64,000 bases of DNA from Clostridiales bacterium (GCA_012838995.1 DUOD01000048.1:26015-90014); one strand, 5' to 3'; positions 53,249-63,146 are shown, counted from the first letter of the stretch. Notes: a model not told the origin generated them from the sequence alone. Translations and numbers: made by a program.

Positions 53249-53809
53249 TTGCGCATAGTTGCCGGAACCGCTAAAGGTAGAAGGCTCAAGACCTTGAAGG
53301 GCATGAACACACGGCCGACGGCCGATAGGATAAAAGAGTCGCTGTTTAATGTTATATATACATCCGTAAAGGATGCTGTTGTTTTGGACCTGTTCGCAGG
53401 TACCGGCAATTTGGGTTGCGAGGCCCTAAGCAGGGGCGCAAGCATGGTTTTCTTTGTGGACAAAAGCGGTTTAAGTATACAGACCATAAAGGACAACGTG
53501 AATAACCTGGGTTTTGCCGATAGGGCCCAGGTATATAGAAAGGACGTTTTTGCTTTTTTAAAGGGTCTGAGCGGCCGCGGTCCCACCTTTGACCTGATTT
53601 TTATAGACCCGCCCTACGGCGAGCAATTACTGGTGCCCACCATTGAGCTTATCTCCGATATGGATATACTAAAGGATGATGGCATGGTTATAGCAGAGCA
53701 TTCCGCCATGGACAGCATCCCCCAGTCCATTGGCCAATTTCGTATAAAACGGCAGAAGATGTACGGCAGTACGGCTGTAACTTTTTTTGTGAAGGATGGT
53801 GCACTATGA
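53249..53809 (+). CDS. rsmD: RsmD, 16S rRNA (guanine-966 N2)-methyltransferase
   Basis: 186 aa. Begins [18 protein letters not shown], the usual RsmD start, with [16 protein letters not shown] motif [15 protein letters not shown] near residue 46 and catalytic IDPPYG near residue 124. TTG 53249 has better spacing from GAGGAGG than ATG 53243. It overlaps coaD by 4 bases, a widely conserved pair. Confidence 0.96.
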   Translation: MRIVAGTAKGRRLKTLKGMNTRPTADRIKESLFNVIYTSVKDAVVLDLFAGTGNLGCEALSRGASMVFFVDKSGLSIQTIKDNVNNLGFADRAQVYRKDVFAFLKGLSGRGPTFDLIFIDPPYGEQLLVPTIELISDMDILKDDGMVIAEHSAMDSIPQSIGQFRIKRQKMYGSTAVTFFVKDGAL

Positions 53810-54294
53810 AGGCATGTGTTTATCCCGGAAGCTTTGACCCGGTGACCAACGGACATCTCGACATTATAAAAAGAGCTTCTAGGATGTTTGATAAAGTAAT
53901 CGTAGCAGTAGTATATAACCCTAACAAAACTGCCACTTTTACCCTTGAGGAAAGGGTAGAATTGATGAAAGAAGTGGTAAAGGATATAGAAAATGTGGAA
54001 GTTGCATGCTTTCAGGGTCTTTTAATAGATTATATGAGGGCAAAAAATGTACAAGTTATAATCAAGGGCTTAAGGGCCATATCCGACTTTGAAAACGAGT
54101 TCCAAATGGCCTTGATGAATAGAAAGCTGGACAACAATATAGAAACGGTATTTATGATGACCAGTGAACGGTATTCATACTTAAGCTCCAGCGCGGTTAA
54201 GGAGGTAGGCAGTCTGGGAGGTTGTATAAAAGACTTGGTGCCGGACGTTATCCTGCACAGGGTAATGGATAAGCTGGCAAATAAGGGGGATTAG
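53806..54294 (+). CDS. coaD: Phosphopantetheine adenylyltransferase
   Basis: 162 aa. Adenylylates 4'-phosphopantetheine in CoA synthesis. Nucleotidyltransferase motif [15 protein letters not shown] (T/HxGH type) at residues about 5-19, [21 protein letters not shown] and the ISSTxxR-equivalent [10 protein letters not shown] near residue 125. Together with coaBC, most late CoA steps are in this window (not coaE). Confidence 0.97.
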   Translation: MKACVYPGSFDPVTNGHLDIIKRASRMFDKVIVAVVYNPNKTATFTLEERVELMKEVVKDIENVEVACFQGLLIDYMRAKNVQVIIKGLRAISDFENEFQMALMNRKLDNNIETVFMMTSERYSYLSSSAVKEVGSLGGCIKDLVPDVILHRVMDKLANKGD

Positions 54295-54296
54295 TT

Positions 54297-54755
54297 GTGG
54301 ATATTTTGATATTGTTAAATGCCTTAGAAGACGAAATAGAGAATGCAAAGGGCATAATGTTCTCCTCCAAGGTTTGTGTCGATCGGGAAAAATGCCTTGA
54401 ATTGATTAGGGATATCAGGTTGAATTTACCCGATGAAATAAAAAAGGCCCAGTGGATAAAGAATGAACGTCAGAGGATTTTGATCGATGCCCAAAGGGAA
54501 GCCGAAACCATTATAAAGGATGCCGAAAGCAAAATAAAATTTTTGGTTGACGAAAATGAAATCAGTCGGCGGGCCTATGAACAATCCCAGGCCATTTTGG
54601 CCAATGCCCAACAAAGTGCTAAGGAAATACGCTTCGGGTCCACGGAATATGCCGACAGAGTATTAAGAACCTTAGAGAAAAACATAGAAAAGATACTGGA
54701 AAGCGTAAGGAATAACCGCCACGAGCTTCGCAGTAAAAGACCTAATATAGATTAA
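54297..54755 (+). CDS. Coiled-coil protein downstream of coaD
   Basis: 152 aa, GTG start, 2 bases after coaD. Mostly helical and charged: DILILLNALEDEIENAK at the start, a long ATPase-subunit-b-like coiled coil (RILIDAQREAETIIKDAESKIKFLVDENEI, residues about 58-110) and YADRVLRTLEKNIEKILESVRNNRHEL. Proteins like this follow coaD in many Clostridia and are sometimes annotated as ATPase, without evidence. It ends tail-to-tail with ylbJ; the two TAA stops overlap by two bases. Confidence 0.75.
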   Translation: MDILILLNALEDEIENAKGIMFSSKVCVDREKCLELIRDIRLNLPDEIKKAQWIKNERQRILIDAQREAETIIKDAESKIKFLVDENEISRRAYEQSQAILANAQQSAKEIRFGSTEYADRVLRTLEKNIEKILESVRNNRHELRSKRPNID

Positions 54756-55978
54756 AGTTTTATAATTTTTAGGTTCCTTAGCAACAGACACAGGAGGGCC
54801 GTTGTGGCCATTACCCCAAGTAAGCAAAACGTCAGCTTGCCAGATGCCACAAGGTTGCCCAACCATCCCGTTTCTTCGGGTATGTAATCGGTTTTAAAGG
54901 TTGTTTGAGCCAAGGGAAAGGCTATCTTAAAGAGTACAAAACCCCATATGCCGGCCAGTACAGCCTGGATGGACTTGGCCACCAAATAGGGTTTTATGCA
55001 TATATCGCTATTGCTAAGCAGGCTGGCTACCTGGGCATGGACCGACAGTCCGCCCCAGGTGATGACAGAACATACTAGCCATGTTTTGTGAAGCAGTGAT
55101 GCCGGTACCTGGCTGCCCAGCTGACATCCCACCGTTATTTCAAACAGGCCGCTCACCAGTGCCTTTGCAAAGCCGGTGTTCAGGCCACGGGGAAGGAATA
55201 TACCGATAAGGGAAGCGGAGGCGTCCAATATTCCGGTTATATCCAGTATATTAATAACAACGGAAAAGAGTATTATAAATCCCCCTATTTGTAGAAGTGT
55301 GTAGACGGAATCCTTAACAGCATCACCCAATAATTTTCCAAAGGGTCTGCCATCGGTTATCCTGGCATTATAAAGGGAATTGAAGGCAGATTTTAGTATT
55401 TTGCCTTTTGTTTGTTGGGTGTTATATATACTTTTGTTGGAATAAAGGTCCTGGTCTCTCTTGTAGAATCTAAATATTAGGCCGGTGGACATACAGGCCA
55501 GATAATGGGATATAAGTAATATTACGCCCAGGGCGGTGCTGCCATACATGCCTGTGGCCACTGCCCCAAGCATAAACAAGGGACCGGAGGTGGTACAGAA
55601 GGAAAGCATTCGCTCGCCTTCTATTCTTGTAATAGACCTTTGCTGCCGTAATTGGCTTATCAGTTTAGGACCCATGGGATAACCGGAGGTTACGCTCATG
55701 GCCAGTACAAAGGAACTATTTCCCGGGGTATTGAACAATGGCTTCATTAGGGGTTGGAGAAGTGTTCCCATGAAAGCCACCGCGCCGGTGCCGATCAATA
55801 ATTCAGCTCCGATAAAAAAGGGTAGGAGTGCGGGAAATACTATATTAAACCATGTATTTATTCCCCTGGATGCAGCATCCAGGGATTCTTTTGGGAATAA
55901 TACAATAAACAACACCAAAACAACGGATAGGCAGGCGGTAGCGTATACTCTAAATTTTTGCATGGACAATATTTTCAC
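54752..55978 (-). CDS. ylbJ: YlbJ, sporulation integral membrane protein
   Basis: Up to 408 aa with about eight to ten membrane segments and nucleoside-transporter gate-like motifs. Family features: NTWFNIVFPALLPFFIGAELL, SVTSGYPMGPKLISQLRQQ and a C-terminal ITWGGLSVHAQVASLLS. In Bacillus it is made in the mother cell under SigE control and needed for heat-resistant spores. Start GTG 55978 or ATG 55963 (MQKFRVYAT); the latter is more likely in my view. Divergent from ylbK by 93 bases. Confidence 0.92.
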   Translation of the reverse strand: MKILSMQKFRVYATACLSVVLVLFIVLFPKESLDAASRGINTWFNIVFPALLPFFIGAELLIGTGAVAFMGTLLQPLMKPLFNTPGNSSFVLAMSVTSGYPMGPKLISQLRQQRSITRIEGERMLSFCTTSGPLFMLGAVATGMYGSTALGVILLISHYLACMSTGLIFRFYKRDQDLYSNKSIYNTQQTKGKILKSAFNSLYNARITDGRPFGKLLGDAVKDSVYTLLQIGGFIILFSVVINILDITGILDASASLIGIFLPRGLNTGFAKALVSGLFEITVGCQLGSQVPASLLHKTWLVCSVITWGGLSVHAQVASLLSNSDICIKPYLVAKSIQAVLAGIWGFVLFKIAFPLAQTTFKTDYIPEETGWLGNLVASGKLTFCLLGVMATTALLCLLLRNLKIIKL

Positions 55979-56071
55979 CCCGGCACTTGTTTCGTGTGTT
56001 TTGTATATGTATATTAGATAAAGTAGGTATTATACCATATTATTCATCCCAAGGGAAAAGGTGAGAATGCT

Positions 56072-56893
56072 ATGGACAGAAAGAAAATCGGTCTTGCACT
56101 GGGTGCAGGAGCTGCCAGGGGATTTGCCCATATTGGGGTGCTGCAGGTTTTGGAGGAAAACAATATATCTATAGACATGGTGGCGGGCAGCAGCATGGGT
56201 GCACTGATAGGTGCCCTGTACTGCTGCGGTATATCGGCGAATATGTTGGGAAAGATGGCAGTCGCCGGGGGTAACAAACCCTTATTCGACTACACCATAT
56301 CCAAGATGGGGTTCATCAAGGGTGATCGGGTAAGCGGCATAATGAGGCTGTTAACCAGGGACAGGGACTTTGACCAGCTGGAAATTCCATTGTCGGTGGT
56401 AGCTGCCGATCTCATTACCTGCAAGCCGGTGGTTATTAATACCGGTAAGGTGTATGAAGGGGTACGGGCCAGTATTTCCATACCCGGCATCTTTGTACCG
56501 GTGATAAAAGATTCAATGGTGCTGGTGGACGGTGGCGTGGTGGACAGGGTGCCGGTATCGGTGGTTTCCTCCATGGGAGCGGATATAGTAATAGCCGTCG
56601 ATGTGGGGTTTAACGGCACCCATTCAAAGCCTAAAAATGTAATTGAGGTATTTCTCCAGTCCATGGAAGCAATGGAAATAGAACTGGTAAGAAGGAAACT
56701 CATAACCGCCGATATATTGATAAGGCCTGACGTATCAAACATATCCATGAGACGTTTTGATTTGGCGGGTGAGTGTATAGAAGAGGGCAGACGGGCTGCC
56801 CAAGAAGCCATGCCGGCTCTGCTGGACCTTTTGGGCCGGAGCGGTCAAAAAGATGACAGTCCAGAGGATGGACGGCAAAACAACGTGGGATAG
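56072..56893 (+). CDS. ylbK: Patatin-like phospholipase (YlbK/RssA family)
   Basis: 273 aa. Oxyanion loop GLALGAGAARGFAHIGVL (residues about 7-24), nucleophile elbow GSSMG near residue 41 and the catalytic Asp of the DGG triplet in VDGGVVDRVPV near residue 152. Likely a lipid acyl hydrolase; substrate unknown. ATG 56072 follows GGGAAAAGG. It ends 16 bases from the convergent tmcAL gene with no terminator between. Confidence 0.92.
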   Translation: MDRKKIGLALGAGAARGFAHIGVLQVLEENNISIDMVAGSSMGALIGALYCCGISANMLGKMAVAGGNKPLFDYTISKMGFIKGDRVSGIMRLLTRDRDFDQLEIPLSVVAADLITCKPVVINTGKVYEGVRASISIPGIFVPVIKDSMVLVDGGVVDRVPVSVVSSMGADIVIAVDVGFNGTHSKPKNVIEVFLQSMEAMEIELVRRKLITADILIRPDVSNISMRRFDLAGECIEEGRRAAQEAMPALLDLLGRSGQKDDSPEDGRQNNVG

Positions 56894-56909
56894 TATACCC
56901 GGACAAAAA

Positions 56910-58169
56910 CTAGGCGCTCTTGATTATCACCCCGGTGGTGAAGTCTCGGCCTCCCGTACGGTATTTGGGGTTTTGAAAGGCCAGGCTATAGATATCGGTA
57001 GCTAAAACGTCTTTTTCAAACATTTTCGTCAGTGCCTTGTTGCCCCATTTTTTGTAATGGGCGGCCTTGGTTATGATTGGTAGCCGAGTTCGCATTTTTA
57101 TCATTTTAAGCAGGGGCAGGCTGTTTTTGTTAAACCCCAGGATTCTTATATATTGAGGGCCGCCCTGGCGGTCGAACCTTTCGATTTCCCTGGCGGTTAT
57201 ACCAAGTATCATATTCATGAGGATCCTCTGCAGTCGGGTGTAGGCATATCGTTTTGTCTTTGCCTCGGCCAGCAGCCCGTCCAGGGACCCGCATTTGAAG
57301 GCAGCTCCATACAGTTTGTTTTCCAAGCCTTCGGATACATCCGGTAACAACGAAAGTTTTCTGGGGTTGGACCGGCGTATAATGGATAACACCAGTTGAT
57401 CATAGGCTTTTAAACTAACCGGTCCTTTGGCCTTTTCAAACTCCGTCCTTAATATATCCCGGCTAAAGTCGGGTAGGGTCGTATTTAAGGGCGTATCGTC
57501 CAAGTTGCCGCCGTTATGTAGGAACTGTCGTATGGCGGTGGCGCTGGATATGGGCCCGCTGAGTCGCTCGGCGTCGTAACCGGCCCCTATGCGTTTTACG
57601 GTTACCGGATATATATCGCTGTTTATCGCCATAAGGGCTTTTATGTATTCTATGGCCAGTATATTGTTAGGGCTGTTAAGGTGTATGGATGGGTTGTTAT
57701 GACCGTCTTTGTCTTCAAAATAGTCGAAGGCCGCCCTCTGTCGGGCATCGGCAAAGCTCAGCCCCAACTTTAGGTAATCCTTGAGCAAAGCTCTATATTC
57801 GACCGGCTGGCTTTCCAGCATACCGGCGATTTTTTTCAAGGGCTGGATATCACCGGCCTCGCTGCCAAAGCATATGAAGTCCACCACCCCCAGGGCGTCC
57901 AGCAGACTTATCCCACCCCGGGCGAAACCTTCTGCGCTTTGGAGGGTATACACCACTGGCAACTCGATCACAAGATCGACGCCGGCCGCTAAGGCCATCC
58001 GGGTCCGGGCCCATTTATCCACTATGGCCGGCTCGCCCCGCTGCACAAAATTTCCGCTCATAACGCATAGGGCATACTGGGCGCCGGTTATTTCCTTTGC
58101 CCGGGTCAGGTGGAACAGATGACCGTTATGGAAGGGATTGTATTCGGTTATCATGCCTACTACCGACAT
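56910..58169 (-). CDS. tmcAL: TmcAL, tRNA(Met) cytidine acetate ligase
   Basis: 419 aa (formerly YlbM). Nucleotidyltransferase-like start VVGMITEYNPFHNGHLFHL with HxGH, MSGNFVQRGEPAIVDKWARTRMAL, and FGSEAGD. Known role: uses acetate and ATP to make N4-acetylcytidine at the wobble position of elongator tRNA-Met. ATG 58169 follows AGAGGTGAT; a GTG nine bases upstream lies within that site. Its acetate substrate comes from the neighbouring pta-ackA pathway, a sensible pairing. Confidence 0.94.
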   Translation of the reverse strand: MSVVGMITEYNPFHNGHLFHLTRAKEITGAQYALCVMSGNFVQRGEPAIVDKWARTRMALAAGVDLVIELPVVYTLQSAEGFARGGISLLDALGVVDFICFGSEAGDIQPLKKIAGMLESQPVEYRALLKDYLKLGLSFADARQRAAFDYFEDKDGHNNPSIHLNSPNNILAIEYIKALMAINSDIYPVTVKRIGAGYDAERLSGPISSATAIRQFLHNGGNLDDTPLNTTLPDFSRDILRTEFEKAKGPVSLKAYDQLVLSIIRRSNPRKLSLLPDVSEGLENKLYGAAFKCGSLDGLLAEAKTKRYAYTRLQRILMNMILGITAREIERFDRQGGPQYIRILGFNKNSLPLLKMIKMRTRLPIITKAAHYKKWGNKALTKMFEKDVLATDIYSLAFQNPKYRTGGRDFTTGVIIKSA

Positions 58170-58387
58170 GTTTATCACCTCTAACTATATTGTATATATT
58201 CGGTATAAAAAAGTATATACCGACATATCGGAGTATAGCAAAAAATAAGAAATAATAAAAATTTTGTCAAAGACAAAAAAAAAGAGGATTTTCCGTTTTT
58301 GCATAGAATATATTATAGGTTTTGTGTTTTATAGGTTTATGGAATAAAATAAAATACAATACAAAGATAAAGGAAGGAGACATAAAA

Positions 58388-59374
58388 TTGGCATTATTAG
58401 ACAGCATACGGCAAAAGGCAAAAAGCAATAAAAAGCGTATAGTTTTGCCGGAGGGCAATGAAGAAAGGATCTTAAAAGCCGCAGAAATTATCTTGAAAGA
58501 AGACATCGCACAACCGGTTATTTTAACCGATGATGAAAAGACTCATAAAAAGTACGACCTTTCGGGAGTGGAGATAATAAATCCCTGCACCTCACCAAAG
58601 CTGGGGGAATACGCCGATACCTTGTTTGAGCTGAGGAAGCATAAGGGCGTTACCCGGCAGCAGGCGGAGGATATTATAAAAAGTCCGTTGTATTACGGTG
58701 CAATGATGGTAAAGGTAGGTGATGCGGATGGTATGGTGGCAGGTTCGGTGTATACCACCGGTGACGTGTTAAGGCCGGCCTTTCAGATAGTAAAGACCGC
58801 ACCGGGTATATCGGTTGTATCCAGTTGCTTTATCATGGAAGTACCTACCTGCACCCTTGGGGATGACGGCGTCTTCCTGTTTGCCGACTGTGCCGTAAAC
58901 ATCCAGCCGACGGCCGAGGAGCTGGCTGAAATTGCCGTATCATCAGCCCGGACCGCCAGATCGTTGGTGGATATGGATCCCAAGGTGGCCATGCTGTCTT
59001 TCTCCACCAAGGGCAGTGGTAAGCACGAGCTGGTGGATAAGGTGGTACAGGCTGTTAAACTGGCAAAGAAAATGGATCCTGATCTTAAGCTGGACGGGGA
59101 GCTCCAGGCAGATGCCGCTCTTGTAGAAAGCGTAGGCAGGCTGAAATCACCCGACAGTTCAGTGGCCGGACAGGCCAATGTACTGATTTTCCCCGACCTG
59201 CAATCAGGGAATATTGGATATAAGCTGGTACAGAGGTTGGCGGGGGCGGAAGCCATCGGTCCCATAACCCAGGGTCTTGCCAAGCCAATAAACGACCTGT
59301 CCCGGGGTTGTAGCACCGAGGATGTGGTCAATGTAGTTGCGATAACGGCAGTACAAGCACAACAAATGCAATAG
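58388..59374 (+). CDS. pta: Phosphate acetyltransferase
   Basis: 328 aa short-form enzyme (no N-terminal DRTGG extension). Converts acetyl-CoA to acetyl phosphate. Conserved [20 protein letters not shown] near residue 15, [30 protein letters not shown] near residue 100 and [22 protein letters not shown] near 258. TTG 58388 lies behind GGAAGGAG. Operon with ackA (13-base gap). Confidence 0.97.
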   Translation: MALLDSIRQKAKSNKKRIVLPEGNEERILKAAEIILKEDIAQPVILTDDEKTHKKYDLSGVEIINPCTSPKLGEYADTLFELRKHKGVTRQQAEDIIKSPLYYGAMMVKVGDADGMVAGSVYTTGDVLRPAFQIVKTAPGISVVSSCFIMEVPTCTLGDDGVFLFADCAVNIQPTAEELAEIAVSSARTARSLVDMDPKVAMLSFSTKGSGKHELVDKVVQAVKLAKKMDPDLKLDGELQADAALVESVGRLKSPDSSVAGQANVLIFPDLQSGNIGYKLVQRLAGAEAIGPITQGLAKPINDLSRGCSTEDVVNVVAITAVQAQQMQ

Positions 59375-59387
59375 GAGGAAGAGTAAA

Positions 59388-60587
59388 ATGAAGGTATTGG
59401 TTATAAATGCAGGAAGTTCTTCTTTAAAATATCAATTGATAGATATGACAAACGAAAAAGTGCTGGCTAAGGGCTTAGCCGAACGGATCGGTATCGAAGG
59501 TTCCATGCTTACCCATCAGGTTTATAACAAAGAGGGCGAATTTAAGATCGAAAAACCCATGAAAGATCATACCGCTGCCATGGAACTTGTAAGCAAAGCC
59601 CTGCTTGACGAAGAATATGGCGTTATAAAATCCATGGACGAGGTGTATGCAGTAGGGCACAGAGTTCTCCACGGCGGACGGCATTTCTCCCAATCGATGG
59701 TGATAAATGACGAGGTAATGGACGCCATAAGGGAGAATATTGTGTTGGGCCCCCTTCACAACCCGGCGAATATAATGGGTATAGAGGCATGTCAAAGGCT
59801 TATGCCCGGAAAACCCAACGTAAGCGTGTTCGACACCGCATTTCACCAGACGATGCCCGAGCACGCATACATTTATGCATTGCCCTATGAAATGTATGAA
59901 AAGTACGGAATCAGGAAATACGGTTTTCACGGAACTTCCCATAAATATGTTAGCCTAAGGGCAGCGGAAATACTCGATAAACCCTTAAAAGAGTTGAAAA
60001 TTATTACCTGCCATTTGGGTAACGGATCCAGTATAGCCGCCGTCAAGTACGGTAAGGTAGTGGATACCAGCATGGGACTTACTCCCCTTGAAGGACTGCC
60101 CATGGGCACCCGTTCAGGGGACATAGACCCGGCCGTTGTTACCTTTTTAATGCAAAAGGAAAACATGACTGCTGAGGAGATGGATAACTACCTTAACAAG
60201 AAATCCGGCGTACTTGGTATTTCCGGTGTCAGCAGTGACTTTAGGGACTTAGCCCAGGCTGCTTCAGAGGGTAACAAAAGGGCAAAACTGGCCCTGGACA
60301 TATTCGTCTACAGGGTGAAAAAGTACATCGGCGCCTATGCAGCCGCCATGGGAGGAGTGGACGTAATAGTATTCACTGCCGGAATAGGCGAAAATACTCC
60401 CGATATACGAAGCAATTCATGTGCCGGCCTGGAATTCTTAGGCGTGAAAATCGACGAGGATAAAAACAACACTAAGGGTCAAGAGATGGATATCAGCGCT
60501 CCCGATTCCAAGGTAAAGGTACTGGTAATACCCACCAATGAAGAATTGATGATCGCGCGGGAGACCATGGAACTGGTTGGTGAATAA
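59388..60587 (+). CDS. ackA: Acetate kinase
   Basis: 399 aa. Makes ATP and acetate from acetyl phosphate. [13 protein letters not shown] (residues 6-18), GHRVLHGG near 88, the [10 protein letters not shown] catalytic Asp near 148, FHGTSHKYV near 179, TCHLGNGSS near 206 and [11 protein letters not shown] near 327. Start ATG 59388 after AGGAGGAAGAG. With pta this gives the standard fermentative acetate pathway. Confidence 0.98.
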   Translation: MKVLVINAGSSSLKYQLIDMTNEKVLAKGLAERIGIEGSMLTHQVYNKEGEFKIEKPMKDHTAAMELVSKALLDEEYGVIKSMDEVYAVGHRVLHGGRHFSQSMVINDEVMDAIRENIVLGPLHNPANIMGIEACQRLMPGKPNVSVFDTAFHQTMPEHAYIYALPYEMYEKYGIRKYGFHGTSHKYVSLRAAEILDKPLKELKIITCHLGNGSSIAAVKYGKVVDTSMGLTPLEGLPMGTRSGDIDPAVVTFLMQKENMTAEEMDNYLNKKSGVLGISGVSSDFRDLAQAASEGNKRAKLALDIFVYRVKKYIGAYAAAMGGVDVIVFTAGIGENTPDIRSNSCAGLEFLGVKIDEDKNNTKGQEMDISAPDSKVKVLVIPTNEELMIARETMELVGE

Positions 60588-60658
60588 AGCACTCATTAAT
60601 TGGCTTGACAAACACTTTTTTAGTGAATATAATTAAACTTAATTTCACACGGAGTGGA

Positions 60659-61174
60659 ATGGCCATGATAGATATTACCAGGCTGGAGAAAGATATCGGG
60701 GTGGAACAATCCTTTTCTCTGGAAAGGAAATTTGATGGCCTATCCGATGAGGATATGGATTTAAATTTTGTTACCCCGGTAAAGGTTAAGGGTAAATTAA
60801 TAAAAACCGGCGACGGCATACTGGCCAAGGGTGATATAGACTGTACCATATCGGTGATTTGTTATAGATGTGCCGAAAAATTCGATTATCGTGTATCAAT
60901 ACCCTTTGAAGAACAGTATGTACAAAAGGGCAGCAATAAACCTGACGACGATGTCAATGAATATGACGATGAAAAGCTGGACCTATGGCCGGCGATTAAA
61001 AGCAATATTCACCTTAACCTACCCATGAAATTCCTATGCAGCGATGATTGTAAGGGCCTGTGCACTCAATGCGGTAGCAACCTAAACACCGCCACATGCC
61101 AATGCCAGGACGAGAAACTGGACAATCCGATGCATATACTAAAGAAACTGTTGCACGACGATAAGGAGGTGTAG
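60659..61174 (+). CDS. yceD: YceD family (DUF177) protein
   Basis: About 171 aa. The family zinc-like [10 protein letters not shown] motif near residue 77 is followed by an acidic stretch and [23 protein letters not shown] near residue 135. YceD is linked to 23S rRNA or L32 assembly because it nearly always precedes rpmF, as here (5-base gap). ATG 60659 or 60665; the frame stays open upstream to 60605 without conserved sequence. Confidence 0.93.
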   Translation: MAMIDITRLEKDIGVEQSFSLERKFDGLSDEDMDLNFVTPVKVKGKLIKTGDGILAKGDIDCTISVICYRCAEKFDYRVSIPFEEQYVQKGSNKPDDDVNEYDDEKLDLWPAIKSNIHLNLPMKFLCSDDCKGLCTQCGSNLNTATCQCQDEKLDNPMHILKKLLHDDKEV

Positions 61175-61179
61175 TTTGT

Positions 61180-61356
61180 ATGGCGGTTCCAAAGCGAAAG
61201 ACTTCCAAATCCAGACGGGATAAAAGAAGGGCTAACTGGAAACTGGAAATGCCGGGCGTTGTGGAATGTCCCCAATGCCACCAACCAAAGCTAAACCATA
61301 GGGTTTGTAAAAATTGTGGTTATTACAAAAATAAAAAGGTAATTAACGTAGGATAG
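61180..61356 (+). CDS. rpmF: 50S ribosomal protein L32
   Basis: 58 aa: [19 protein letters not shown] start, then [20 protein letters not shown], a zinc-binding four-Cys form. ATG 61180 follows AAGGAGGTG. It sits directly after yceD; plsX and fapR, often next, are absent here. Confidence 0.97.
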   Translation: MAVPKRKTSKSRRDKRRANWKLEMPGVVECPQCHQPKLNHRVCKNCGYYKNKKVINVG

Positions 61357-61382
61357 TGGCGTGGAATAAAATAGCGGTTTAG

Positions 61383-61422
61383 AATAAATAAAGAAGCAGT
61401 TTTTACTGCTTCTTTATTTATT
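61383..61422 (+). terminator. Terminator between rpmF and the rubredoxin-like gene (bidirectional)
   Basis: An 18-base perfect stem (61383-61400 with 61405-61422), loop TTTT, flanked by T-rich tracts on both strands. It serves convergent genes and nearly touches the minus-strand stop codon (61425-61427). Confidence 0.85.
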
Positions 61423-61424
61423 AT

Positions 61425-61535
61425 TTATTCCTCTTTAACGAAATCGTCTCTGCTTGCTCCGCAATTGGGACATGTTTTAGGCCTACACCTACCTTCTTTG
61501 GTCGTGCCGCATTTGCTGCATTTCCAAATGGCCAT
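61425..61535 (-). CDS. RCKP-type rubredoxin-like small protein
   Basis: 36 aa: MAIWKCSKCGTTKEGRCRPK, then CPNCGASRDDFVKEE. Two CxxC-type pairs form a rubredoxin-like knuckle around the R-C-x-P-K motif that names this small family. ATG 61535 follows AAAGGAGG with good spacing. Likely an iron or zinc electron-transfer or structural protein; no direct evidence of the metal. Single minus-strand gene. Confidence 0.85.
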   Translation of the reverse strand: MAIWKCSKCGTTKEGRCRPKTCPNCGASRDDFVKEE

Positions 61536-61638
61536 ATAGGTACCTCCTTTTTAATTTTATAATTATATATATTATATAAACAACATGGGTCAAATTAAAC
61601 ATGTTTTAATCTAGATTGTAATCTTTGCTTCATCCTAG

Positions 61639-61758
61639 AAAGTTTCGGGAACGAAAAAGGGTTTGATTGATGGAAGCGCCGCTTTTACCGGCCTGCAGGT
61701 AAAAACCGACGGACAGGTATGGGAAAAGATTATTGACCTATCCTATAAAATTTGGTAA
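61639..61758 (+). other. Orphan 39-codon coding-like fragment overlapping the btu promoter
   Basis: An open frame with no start reads KVSGTKKGLIDGSAAFTGLQ and then VKTDGQVWEKIIDLSYKIW before TAA at 61756-61758. The composition looks like real protein and ends like a C-terminus, but the frame is preceded by TAG (61636-61638). GLIDGSAAFTG recalls the second catalytic segment of phospholipase-D-like proteins, weakly. I treat it as a possible leftover of a lost gene. Confidence 0.3.
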
Positions 61759-61761
61759 TAT
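61733..61761 (+). promoter_or_regulatory. SigA-type promoter of the cobalamin transporter operon
   Basis: TTGACC (61733-61738), 17-base spacer, TAATAT (61756-61761), about 27 bases before the riboswitch. Confidence 0.8.
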
Positions 61762-61787
61762 TAAATGGAAAAATTGAATAAAAAGCG

Positions 61788-61940
61788 GTAACAGGTGCTT
61801 TATTAAGCTTAATAGGGAATCGGGTGGAAATCCCGAGCGGTCCCGCCACTGTGAGGATGAGCGCCGCTACATGTGCCACTGGATAGGTCCGGGAAGGCGT
61901 AGCGGGGCGATGAAATCGAGCCAGGAGACCTGCCTGTTAT
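61788..61940 (+). ncRNA. Cobalamin riboswitch
   Basis: Conserved blocks: TAACAGGTGCT (start), AATAGGGAATCGGGTG (61811-61826), GGAAATCCCGAGCGGTCCCGCCACTGTGA with the B12-box core (61827-61854) and GCCAGGAGACCTGCCTGTTA (61920-61939). The first and last blocks pair as P1. A terminator follows at 62002-62040, so adenosylcobalamin should reduce expression of btuF and the permease gene. Confidence 0.97.
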
Positions 61941-62001
61941 GGACAACTTCAACCTACGATGGATAGGGAGGTGTTTGTTGGGATGTTTTGTACGTAAATA
62001 G

Positions 62002-62040
62002 TACCCTTCGACTGTATTGGTTGAAGGGTATTTTGATTTT
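62002..62040 (+). terminator. Terminator of the cobalamin riboswitch platform
   Basis: TACCCTTCGAC (62002-62012) pairs with GTTGAAGGGTA (62020-62030, one G-U), seven-base loop, followed by TTTTGATTTTT. Confidence 0.85.
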
Positions 62041-62107
62041 TCGGAGGATTTAAGGTATGAAACATGACTGAAACGGATAATGGATGCTTGTAGAAAGGAG
62101 ATAAGGT

Positions 62108-63097
62108 ATGAAAAATATAAAAAAGACAATAATGACTATACTGATTTTGGTGCTTGTATGTATAATTGCTGCCGCTTGTAACGCTCCGGCCGCTCCAACG
62201 GACGTAGCCGTTAATCCTTCCGAAGGTGTGGAGGATACGGCCAATAAGTTAGAAAACTCCGGCGCACAGGAAGAACAAAAGACCGGCAGTGCTGAAGATC
62301 TATTCCCTGTTACCATAGAGGATTATTTAGGCAACCGGGTTACCATAGAAAAAGAACCCCAAAGGATAATATCCCTTTCCCCGGCCAATACCGAGATACT
62401 GTTTGCCCTGGGGCTGGGGGATAAAGTAATCGGAGTAACCGAGTATTGTAACTATCCCGAAGAAGCGGCACAAAAGGAAAAGGTGAGCGATTTTGACGGT
62501 GTTAATGTAGAACTGGTAGTCAGCAAAGAACCCGATCTGGTTATTTCCGGCGGGTATCTCCAGGAGGATGCCACCCAGAGGTTTAATGAACTGGGTATAA
62601 CGGTGGTATCTACCGAATGCTTAGGATACGATGACATTTTTAAAGCCATAGAATTGATCGGCCAGGCTACCGGTACTCCCGACAAGGCCGCGCAGCTGGC
62701 AGACAGCATAAAACAACAGGTAGATGAAATTGTATCCAAGGTGGATAACAAGGAAAAACCCAAGGTGTTTTTTATTGTGGAGCTGTCCCCCATGTATACC
62801 TGCGGCAGTAATACATATATTGATACCCTTATCCGGATGGCCGGCGGACAAAATATTGTGGAAGAGGAGAACTGGCTGCAGTACAGCTTGGAAAAGCTCA
62901 TTGAACAGGATCCGGATATTATACTGAATGCCGATTACGCGGCTTCTTCCGAGGATATACTGGCCAAGCCGGAGTTTGCCGGTATAACGGCTGTGAAGGA
63001 CGGCAAGGTCTTTGACCTGGACCCCGATATAGTGACCCGACCATCGCCCAGGGTGGTTCAGGCATTGGAAGACATATACAATGCCATAAATAATTAG
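62108..63097 (+). CDS. btuF: BtuF-like cobalamin ABC transporter substrate-binding lipoprotein
   Basis: 329 aa. Lipoprotein signal peptide with lipobox IAAAC (Cys about residue 24), a low-complexity linker, then a class III binding protein fold: RVTIEKEPQRIISLSPANTEILFALGLGDKVIGVTEYCNYP, SKEPDLVISGG and GGQNIVEEENW. FecB/BtuF-type proteins bind cobalamin or iron chelates. The riboswitch immediately upstream makes cobalamin or a corrinoid the likely ligand. ATG 62108 follows AGAAAGGAG. Confidence 0.93.
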   Translation: MKNIKKTIMTILILVLVCIIAAACNAPAAPTDVAVNPSEGVEDTANKLENSGAQEEQKTGSAEDLFPVTIEDYLGNRVTIEKEPQRIISLSPANTEILFALGLGDKVIGVTEYCNYPEEAAQKEKVSDFDGVNVELVVSKEPDLVISGGYLQEDATQRFNELGITVVSTECLGYDDIFKAIELIGQATGTPDKAAQLADSIKQQVDEIVSKVDNKEKPKVFFIVELSPMYTCGSNTYIDTLIRMAGGQNIVEEENWLQYSLEKLIEQDPDIILNADYAASSEDILAKPEFAGITAVKDGKVFDLDPDIVTRPSPRVVQALEDIYNAINN

Positions 63098-63146
63098 TAT
63101 TCTTAGGCGGGTGACGGATAAAATATTCGTTACAACGCCCATTTCA

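Noticed and set aside
58200..58223. Inverted repeat TCGGTATA...TATACCGA between tmcAL and pta
   Set aside because: Could be an operator for the divergent genes, but the arms are AT-rich, no matching regulator is nearby and the promoters could not be placed relative to it.
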